In this document: positions 1 to 4,778 of the stretch, piece by piece
Layout of the letters: every line of letters starts with the position of its first letter
How positions within the stretch are numbered: the first letter of the stretch is position 1
From: an uncultured Oxalobacteraceae bacterium
GTDB taxonomy: Bacteria; Pseudomonadota; Gammaproteobacteria; Burkholderiales; Burkholderiaceae
Assembly (NCBI GenBank): GCA_946478765.1
Contig: CAMLDH010000176.1
Location: 1 to 7,824 of the forward strand
DNA length: 7,824 nucleotides
Direction of reading: 5' to 3'
Position numbers and translations under genes: made by a program
Notes under the pieces: model-generated
Database searches by the model: none
What the model saw: only the letters and a program-made list of their open reading frames with translations
What the model was told of the DNA's origin: nothing

Positions 1-315
1 GCCGAGGGCAAGGAAGTGCGCGAATTCGATGGCGAGTGCTATGTGATGGAACGCTCGTTGGTCTCTGATGTGTCGCTGGTCAAGGCATACATGGCCGACA
101 AGACCGGCAACCTGGTATTCCGCAAGACCGCGCGCAACTTCAATCCGAATGTCGCGATGGCCGGCAAGATCACGGTTGTCGAAGTCGAGAAGCTGGTCGA
201 GGTCGGCGAGATCGACCCGGACGCAGTCCATACACCGAGCATCTTCGTGCACCGTATCGTGGTCAACGCGAACCCGGAAAAGCGCATCGAACAACGCACG
301 ACTCGTGCAAAGTAA
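1..315 (+). CDS. scoA: 3-oxoacid (acetoacetate:succinyl) CoA-transferase subunit A, C-terminal part
   Basis: The reading frame is open from the first base, so the gene begins outside the window; about 104 residues are seen of a subunit usually near 230. The fragment has the typical C-terminal half of a class I CoA-transferase alpha subunit: GKEVREFDG at its start, a block with [15 protein letters not shown], and a tail with [18 protein letters not shown] and EKRIEQRT. These resemble ScoA-type subunits of succinyl-CoA:3-ketoacid CoA-transferase, which together with subunit B moves CoA from succinyl-CoA to acetoacetate in the cytoplasm. The stop codon lies 14 bp before the scoB start, so the two are very likely translated from one mRNA. 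A 3-oxoadipate CoA-transferase is the main alternative, but the nearby 3-hydroxybutyrate dehydrogenase favours acetoacetate as substrate. The family call is firm; the substrate is inferred. Confidence 0.93.
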   Translation, partial: AEGKEVREFDGECYVMERSLVSDVSLVKAYMADKTGNLVFRKTARNFNPNVAMAGKITVVEVEKLVEVGEIDPDAVHTPSIFVHRIVVNANPEKRIEQRTTRAK

Positions 316-329
316 AGCGGAGAACTGAC

Positions 330-983
330 ATGGCATGGACTCGTGATGAAATGGCTGCACGTGCGGCAAAGGAACTGCAGGATGGTTTTTATGTGAACCT
401 GGGCATCGGCTTGCCGACCCTGGTTGCCAACTATGTGCCGCAGAATATGGAAGTATGGCTGCAATCGGAAAACGGTTTGCTCGGCATCGGCCCGTTCCCG
501 ACCGAAGATGAAGTCGATCCCGATTTGATCAATGCCGGCAAGCAAACGGTGACATCCTTGCCTGGCTCCTCGTTTTTCAGCTCGGCGGATTCGTTTGCGA
601 TGATCCGCGGCGGCAAAATCAATATTGCGATTCTGGGTGCGATGCAAGTGTCGGAAAAGGGCGATCTCGCCAACTGGATGATTCCGGGGAAAATGGTGAA
701 GGGCATGGGCGGCGCAATGGATCTGGTGGCTGGGGTCGGCCGGGTCGTGGTGTTGATGGAGCATGTCGCCAAGGCCAAGGATGGTTCGACATCGCACAAG
801 ATACTGAAAAAATGCGATCTGCCGCTGACCGGCGTGGGCGTCGTCAATCGCATCGTTTCAGATCTGGGTGTCATCGATGTGACGTCCACCGGTTTGAAAT
901 TGGTCGAGTTGGCGCCTGGTGTGACAAAAGAGGAAATGATCGAAAAGACCGGGGCGGAGCTGGATGTAAGTTCAGTGCATTAA
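330..983 (+). CDS. scoB: 3-oxoacid (acetoacetate:succinyl) CoA-transferase subunit B
   Basis: This 217-residue protein is the expected length for the beta subunit of a two-subunit class I CoA-transferase. The glycine-rich stretch GIGLPT lies at residues 25-30. The family active-site signature [10 protein letters not shown] lies at about 45-54, making Glu47 the catalytic glutamate that forms the enzyme-CoA thioester. Further downstream are [15 protein letters not shown] and the [14 protein letters not shown] block typical of ScoB. The ATG at 330 is preceded by a good Shine-Dalgarno (GCGGAG, about 317-322) and follows scoA closely, so the pair should form a heterotetramer in the cytoplasm. The product converts acetoacetate plus succinyl-CoA into acetoacetyl-CoA and succinate, feeding 3-hydroxybutyrate carbon into thiolysis or polyhydroxybutyrate turnover. 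The operon ends here, with a strong terminator 15 bp after the stop. No lesions are seen. PcaJ-like 3-oxoadipate specificity cannot be excluded from sequence alone. Confidence 0.95.
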   Translation: MAWTRDEMAARAAKELQDGFYVNLGIGLPTLVANYVPQNMEVWLQSENGLLGIGPFPTEDEVDPDLINAGKQTVTSLPGSSFFSSADSFAMIRGGKINIAILGAMQVSEKGDLANWMIPGKMVKGMGGAMDLVAGVGRVVVLMEHVAKAKDGSTSHKILKKCDLPLTGVGVVNRIVSDLGVIDVTSTGLKLVELAPGVTKEEMIEKTGAELDVSSVH

Positions 984-998
984 CGACGCACGATCAAC

Positions 999-1031
999 GA
1001 AAACGGCGCTTGATGCCAAGCGCCGTTTTTT
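999..1031 (+). terminator. Rho-independent terminator of scoAB, probably bidirectional
   Basis: A perfect 12-bp stem pairs 1001-1012 with 1017-1028 around the 4-base loop ATGC, and can extend by the pair 1000/1029. The stem core is CGGCGCTTG and its complement. On the + strand it runs into six T residues (1026-1031). It starts 15 bp after the scoB stop. The convergent lipoprotein gene ends at 1038 on the other strand, and read that way the same hairpin is followed by four T residues, so it may stop both transcripts, though it should be weaker in that direction. Confidence 0.93.
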
Positions 1032-1037
1032 ATTGTC

Positions 1038-2456
1038 TTATCCACTTGTTAGCAGATAAATCGTTCCCGAAAAATCATCCGAAATATAAAGCCCGTTTTT
1101 ACCATCCGGAATCACGGCAACCGGGCGTCCCCATCGTTGTCTTGCATTTGCGTTCGTTACCCAGCCCGTCACCAGATCCACTGCATCGCCGACCGAACCA
1201 TCGGGCCGGAATGGGTAAAGCACAATTTTGTGGCCATTCAATGCGCTGCAATTCCAGCAGCCATGCAGCGCAGTAACCAGCCCATTGCGATATTTTTCCG
1301 GCAAGCCGGAGCCCTGCAAAAAACTCATGCCGAGCGGCGCCGAATGGGGGGCAATACCCTTCGTCACGCGATCGATCTTGCCGCAATCAAGCTTGCTGCC
1401 ATCGGGGTTGAATTGCGCGTCACGGTCATACGGCATATTGTCCAGTCCTGCATCGGGATTGGAATTGCAAAACGGCCAGCCATAATGCCCGCCGTCCCTG
1501 ATCCGGGTAAGCAGATCGGGCGGATGGCCATCCACATAGCTTTGCATGACTTTGCCAAAGTCGTCGGTGCCGTCGCCATCCCAATCGGTGTGAAACGGAT
1601 AGGCGATATTGTCCCGATTGTTTACCACGGCCCATAGCTCGTTGGTGCCGGGCTTGAACCGGATGCCTTCCGCGTTACGCAAACCCCGCGCGTAGAGCCG
1701 GCGATTGGCGCCGTCGGCATCATATTCATAAATCGCACCGCGGATCGGATCCGACACGGTGTCGGACAGGCAAGCGTTGCAGGTCGAGGCGATCGACACG
1801 TAGAGCTTGTTGCCATTGAGCGCGATATTTTTCAGTTCATGGCCATAGTTGCCGCCTAATTCGGGAGTGGAAGCGTCGGGTAGATTGCCAACGACGACTT
1901 GGAATGGACCAAGCTCGGTTTGACCATTGCTATAGGGCGCGCGGATAATCCGATTCGACTCGGCGATATAGACATAGGTCGTGTTGCCCAAGGTATGAAA
2001 TACGATGTCGTGCGGATTATGCAGGCCGGATGCAAAAGTGGTGCGTTGTCCAGCGATCTTGCCATTCGGTCGCAACAGGGTTACCTTGCCATCGGTCGGC
2101 GTCGACACCAGCAAATCGCCGTTCGGCGCGACTGCCATGAAACGCGCATCCGCGACACGGGCAAATATGCCAATCGAAAAGCCTTGTAGCACAACAAGGG
2201 TTCGCGCTTCCTTGAACGGCGATGCGCTCATGTCGGCAGGCACGTTGACATTGACGGTCCGGGTTGCTCCCAAGGCAGTGTCGGGAGCGCTCGACGGGAC
2301 TGCCACACTTGGGGTCCCTGCTACGGAATCGCCGCGTCCGGAACAGGAAACCGCCAGCAACGTCGACATCATGATGCAGAAAGCCCTTATCGCGGCGGCC
2401 CATGCGTCGAGACTGCTCAAGCGAAAGTGAAGAAAATCCCAGGTTCGATCACGCAT
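1038..2456 (-). CDS. Exported lipoprotein, PQQ-dependent sugar (sorbosone/glucose) dehydrogenase-like beta-propeller
   Basis: This 472-residue protein opens with a basic, then hydrophobic stretch ending in LLAVSC, a plausible lipobox with Cys38 as the lipidated residue, followed by a low-complexity Ser/Ala/Pro linker (about 39-80). It is probably anchored to a membrane, facing the periplasm. The rest resembles the soluble glucose/sorbosone dehydrogenase six-bladed propeller family: MAVAPNGDLLVSTPTDGKV (107-125), a GLHNPHDI block (144-151), ARGLRNAEGIRF (256-267), RDGGHYGWPF (320-329), IAPHSAPLGMSF (368-379), ALHGCWN (396-402) and WGRPVAV (442-448). Such proteins oxidise sugars or other alcohols using PQQ, but many members have no known substrate and the cofactor is not proven here. 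The start at 2456 has GGGAG six bases upstream (2463-2467). Oddities are an EF-hand-like acidic loop, DWDGDGTDD (291-299), and three cysteine pairs. It follows bdhA by 114 bp on the same strand; no functional link is apparent. Confidence 0.82.
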   Translation of the reverse strand: MRDRTWDFLHFRLSSLDAWAAAIRAFCIMMSTLLAVSCSGRGDSVAGTPSVAVPSSAPDTALGATRTVNVNVPADMSASPFKEARTLVVLQGFSIGIFARVADARFMAVAPNGDLLVSTPTDGKVTLLRPNGKIAGQRTTFASGLHNPHDIVFHTLGNTTYVYIAESNRIIRAPYSNGQTELGPFQVVVGNLPDASTPELGGNYGHELKNIALNGNKLYVSIASTCNACLSDTVSDPIRGAIYEYDADGANRRLYARGLRNAEGIRFKPGTNELWAVVNNRDNIAYPFHTDWDGDGTDDFGKVMQSYVDGHPPDLLTRIRDGGHYGWPFCNSNPDAGLDNMPYDRDAQFNPDGSKLDCGKIDRVTKGIAPHSAPLGMSFLQGSGLPEKYRNGLVTALHGCWNCSALNGHKIVLYPFRPDGSVGDAVDLVTGWVTNANARQRWGRPVAVIPDGKNGLYISDDFSGTIYLLTSG

Positions 2457-2570
2457 CCGCTGCTCCCGATCAATTCCGGCTTGCGTGTTGCAGCGGCTGG
2501 GCCGGACCCGCAGGTGCGCGGGTTATCGGATTGAACGGAGCACCAGCGCGATATTACCGATTAGCCATGC

Positions 2571-3365
2571 CTATTGCGCTACCCAGCCGCCATCCATATT
2601 CCACGCCACGCCGCGCACCTGACTTCCGGCATCGCTACAAAGGAAGACCGCAAGCGCACCCAGTTGTTCCGGCGTGACGAATTCACCGGACGGTTGTTTT
2701 TCTGCAAGCAGGCTCTTCTTGGCCGCTTCATTCGATATGCCTGCCTGTTCCGCCCGTGCGTCCACCTGTTTTTGAACCAGTGGCGTCAATACCCAGCCGG
2801 GGCAGATTGCATTGCAGGTCACGCCGGAATGCGCAGTCTCCAGCGCCGTAACTTTCGTGAAGCCGACGATGCCATGCTTGGCCGCAACATAAGCCGATTT
2901 TTGCGCCGAACCAACCAAGCCGTGAACGGACGCAACATTGAGAATGCGGCCCCAGTTTTTCGCCTTCATCGACGGCAATGCGAGACGGGTAGTATGGAAG
3001 GCGGAAGTCAGATTGATCGCAATGATCGCGTCCCATTTTTCAAGCGGAAAATCTTCGATGTTGGCGACATGCTGGATGCCGGCATTGTTGACGAGAATGT
3101 CGACAGCGCCAAATTTTTCTGCAGCAAAACGCATCATCGATTCAATCTCAACCGACTTCGACATGTCGGCAGGGTGGTATGCGGTTGTGATGCCATATTC
3201 CTGCGCGATGCCTGCTTGCAGCGCCTCTATCTCTTTGGCGTCACCGAAGCCGTTGAGCACGATATTCGATCCTTGCGCTGCCAGCGCTTTTGCAATCCCA
3301 AGTCCGATGCCGGAGGTGGAACCGGTGACCAATGCTGTCTTGTCTTTGAGCGGTATGCCTTGCAT
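2571..3365 (-). CDS. bdhA: D-3-hydroxybutyrate dehydrogenase (SDR family)
   Basis: This 264-residue short-chain dehydrogenase oxidises D-3-hydroxybutyrate to acetoacetate with NAD+ in the cytoplasm. The Rossmann signature TGSTSGIGLG lies at 14-23, NNAG at 93-96, and the catalytic tetrad is Asn118, Ser146, Tyr159 and Lys163. The substrate assignment goes beyond the family. Substrate-pocket residues that I recall for the Pseudomonas fragi enzyme (Gln94, His144, Lys152, Trp187, Gln196, Trp257) all appear here with a constant shift of four: Gln98, His148, Lys156, Trp191, Gln200 and Trp261. The ATG at 3365 has AGAGGA four bases upstream (3370-3375). It is divergent from the alpha/beta hydrolase. 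Its product is the substrate of the CoA-transferase encoded at the left end, although that operon runs on the other strand and must be transcribed separately. No terminator with a T-run is evident in the 114 bp after the stop, so read-through into the lipoprotein gene is possible. Confidence 0.95.
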   Translation of the reverse strand: MQGIPLKDKTALVTGSTSGIGLGIAKALAAQGSNIVLNGFGDAKEIEALQAGIAQEYGITTAYHPADMSKSVEIESMMRFAAEKFGAVDILVNNAGIQHVANIEDFPLEKWDAIIAINLTSAFHTTRLALPSMKAKNWGRILNVASVHGLVGSAQKSAYVAAKHGIVGFTKVTALETAHSGVTCNAICPGWVLTPLVQKQVDARAEQAGISNEAAKKSLLAEKQPSGEFVTPEQLGALAVFLCSDAGSQVRGVAWNMDGGWVAQ

Positions 3366-3468
3366 GATGTCCTCTGCGAATAAAATTTCGATGTCCTTGC
3401 GCTTCGATAGGATTTTAAGCGTAACGACCGGTAAAATGTTGGAATTGGCTCTAGTACAACTACTACCT
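3366..3468. promoter_or_regulatory. Divergent intergenic region, likely promoters for bdhA and the hydrolase operon
   Basis: This 103-bp gap separates two divergent start codons and so should hold both promoters. It is richer in A and T than the genes around it. Possible -10 hexamers TAAAAT occur on the + strand at 3381-3386 and 3432-3437 and on the - strand at 3412-3417, but none has a convincing -35 box at the right distance. A direct repeat TTCGAT occurs at 3387-3392 and 3403-3408, spaced 16 bp. A promoter here is inferred from gene layout; the boxes themselves are weak. Confidence 0.4.
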
Positions 3469-4335
3469 ATGGCTCAATTCCAGATCAGAAGCGTGAATTG
3501 CCTTTCTCCAGCAGGTTTGCATAGGATGGCATATAAGGAGTGGGGCGATCCGCACAACCCGAAAGTGTTGGTATGCGTGCACGGCTTGACGCGCGTGTCT
3601 GACGATTTCGATAATATGGCGCTTGCACTAAGCGCGTTTTACCGTGTCGTTTGCCCGGACGTGGTCGGACGAGGGCGCTCCGATTGGTTGCGCGACCCGC
3701 AACATTATCATGTGCCGCAGTACGTGAGCGATATGGTGACGCTGCTGGCGCGACTGGATACGGAAACAGTCGATTGGTTCGGCACCTCGATGGGGGGGCT
3801 GATCGGAATCGGGTTGGCATCATTGCCGAATAGTCCAGTGCGCAAACTGGTGCTCAACGATGTGGGGACGACGCTGGATTATGCGTTTTTCAAGCGCATT
3901 GGCGAGTTTCTTGGTCGGCCGATCCGATTCCCGACGTTCGACGAAGCCGCACAGTATATTCGCGCCATTTCGACGACGTTTGGCCCCCATACAGATGATG
4001 AGTGGCATAAATTTGCGGCCGACGTCTTGCGACAAGACAAGGATGGTCAATGGATTCCCCATTACGATTTGCAATTGGCGATTCCGGTGAAGGCGCAAAC
4101 AGCCGAGAATTTTCAGCAGGCGAGCGTGATGCTGCAAGCAGCGTACGACGCCATCGCGTGTCCAACTTTGTTGGTGCGCGGTGCGGAATCGGATTTGCTT
4201 TCGCACGAGGTGGCGCAGGAAATGACAAAACGCGGCCCGAAAGCCAAACTGGTAGAGTTGCCAGGCGTGGGGCATGCACCGACCTTCGTGCATGCCGACC
4301 AAATCGCCATCGCCAGGGAATTTTTGCTCGGTTGA
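3469..4335 (+). CDS. Alpha/beta hydrolase, substrate unknown
   Basis: This is a 288-residue alpha/beta-hydrolase fold protein with no signal peptide seen, so probably cytoplasmic. Motifs in order are VCVHGL (35-40, oxyanion-hole region), the PDVVGRGRSD stretch (63-72), the nucleophile elbow GTSMGG (105-110, Ser107), an acid candidate in GAESDLLS (Asp242) and GVGHAP (266-271, His269). Together these give a complete Ser-Asp-His triad. The region around 135-225 is the expected cap domain. The frame stays open far upstream only as a shadow of bdhA. The start is uncertain: ATG at 3469 and in-frame ATG at 3436 both lack a clear Shine-Dalgarno. I prefer 3469 because homologues tend to begin shortly before the CLSPAGLHRMAY block and a possible -10 box overlaps the upstream start. 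It lies 37 bp before the RidA-like gene. Esterase, lactonase or C-C hydrolase activity are all possible; a role with 3-hydroxybutyrate esters is only suggested by the neighbouring bdhA. Confidence 0.88.
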   Translation: MAQFQIRSVNCLSPAGLHRMAYKEWGDPHNPKVLVCVHGLTRVSDDFDNMALALSAFYRVVCPDVVGRGRSDWLRDPQHYHVPQYVSDMVTLLARLDTETVDWFGTSMGGLIGIGLASLPNSPVRKLVLNDVGTTLDYAFFKRIGEFLGRPIRFPTFDEAAQYIRAISTTFGPHTDDEWHKFAADVLRQDKDGQWIPHYDLQLAIPVKAQTAENFQQASVMLQAAYDAIACPTLLVRGAESDLLSHEVAQEMTKRGPKAKLVELPGVGHAPTFVHADQIAIAREFLLG

Positions 4336-4372
4336 ATTATTTCGTTAAAGTAGTTGGTTGAATAAGGACATT

Positions 4373-4723
4373 ATGGATATCAAGCGTTTGCACGTAGGGA
4401 AAACTCTTTCCGAGATTGCCATTCATAACGGCACGATTTATCTGGCTGGCCAGATTTCGGAAAATGGCGCACGGGACATAGCGGGACAAACCCGCGAAAT
4501 TCTTGGCCATGTCGACCGTCTTCTGACAGAAGCGGGCAGCGATAAAACACGTATTTTAATGTGTCAGATTTTTATCGCCGATATGAAAGATTTTGCCGGC
4601 ATGAACGCAGTCTGGAACGAATGGGTTGCTGAAGGCAATTCGCCGCCGCGGGCGACGGTTGAAGCAAAACTTGCCACGCCGGAGTGGCTGGTCGAAATGG
4701 TCGTTACGGCAGCGCAAATTTAA
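4373..4723 (+). CDS. RidA family protein (YoaB-like)
   Basis: This 116-residue protein belongs to the RidA/YjgF/YER057c family of small trimeric cytoplasmic proteins. Visible marks are the opening IAIHNGTIYLAGQIS (15-29), a QTREILGHVDRLLTEAGSDK helix region (39-58), ILMCQIFIADMKDFAGMNAVWNEWV condensed over 61-85, and the C-terminal signature PPRATVEAKL (91-100) followed by LVEMVV. Arg93 corresponds to the arginine that binds the substrate carboxylate in RidA enzymes, and Glu108 sits where the family usually has its second key residue. Imine/enamine deaminase activity is therefore possible. The pattern is closer to E. coli YoaB, whose role is unclear, than to RidA itself. The start at ATG 4373 is favoured over an upstream TTG at 4358 because AAGGA (4364-4368) lies just before it. 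It lies between the hydrolase and relA in a likely operon. The family is clear; the biochemical role is not. Confidence 0.92.
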   Translation: MDIKRLHVGKTLSEIAIHNGTIYLAGQISENGARDIAGQTREILGHVDRLLTEAGSDKTRILMCQIFIADMKDFAGMNAVWNEWVAEGNSPPRATVEAKLATPEWLVEMVVTAAQI

Positions 4724-4766
4724 GAGGATTGCGGGACAACGTTAAGCGAAACCTTAAGTTATCCTC
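4724..4766 (+). promoter_or_regulatory. Imperfect RNA hairpin in the gap before relA
   Basis: Nearly the whole gap between the RidA-like gene and relA can fold. The outer arm pairs GAGGAT (4724-4729) with ATCCTC (4761-4766). The inner arm pairs AAC (4738-4740) with GTT (4758-4760) and TTAAG (4742-4746) with CTTAA (4753-4757), with G4741 bulged and the loop CGAAAC. The left side carries an 8-base internal bulge (4730-4737). That makes 14 Watson-Crick pairs. No T-run follows, so it is not an ordinary terminator. It ends 12 bases before the relA ATG and pairs a purine-rich GAGGA element. Regulation of relA translation or mRNA processing is inferred only from position. Confidence 0.38.
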
Positions 4767-4778
4767 AATGAAGAATCA

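Noticed and set aside
39..797. A 252-codon open frame on the - strand across scoA and scoB
   Set aside because: It lies antisense to two well-supported CoA-transferase genes, its translation is rich in His, Arg and Cys without recognisable domains, and it has no supporting context. It is a codon-bias shadow.
1038..2456. CxxC motifs in the propeller lipoprotein as a c-type heme site
   Set aside because: Neither CNAC (226-229) nor CWNC (400-403) is followed by His, so the CxxCH heme-binding motif is absent.
2507..2522. CCCGC/GCGGG hairpin between bdhA and the lipoprotein gene
   Set aside because: The stem is only five base pairs and no T-run follows on either strand, so it is not a credible terminator.
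2574..3383. A 269-codon open frame on the + strand opposite bdhA
   Set aside because: It mirrors bdhA almost exactly, has no recognisable motif and an Arg/Cys-rich composition. The SDR catalytic and substrate residues are all on the - strand.
2938..3468. Upstream extension of the alpha/beta hydrolase frame into bdhA
   Set aside because: The frame is open by chance opposite bdhA. The hydrolase fold begins only after about 3469, and the extension would overlap the whole divergent promoter region.
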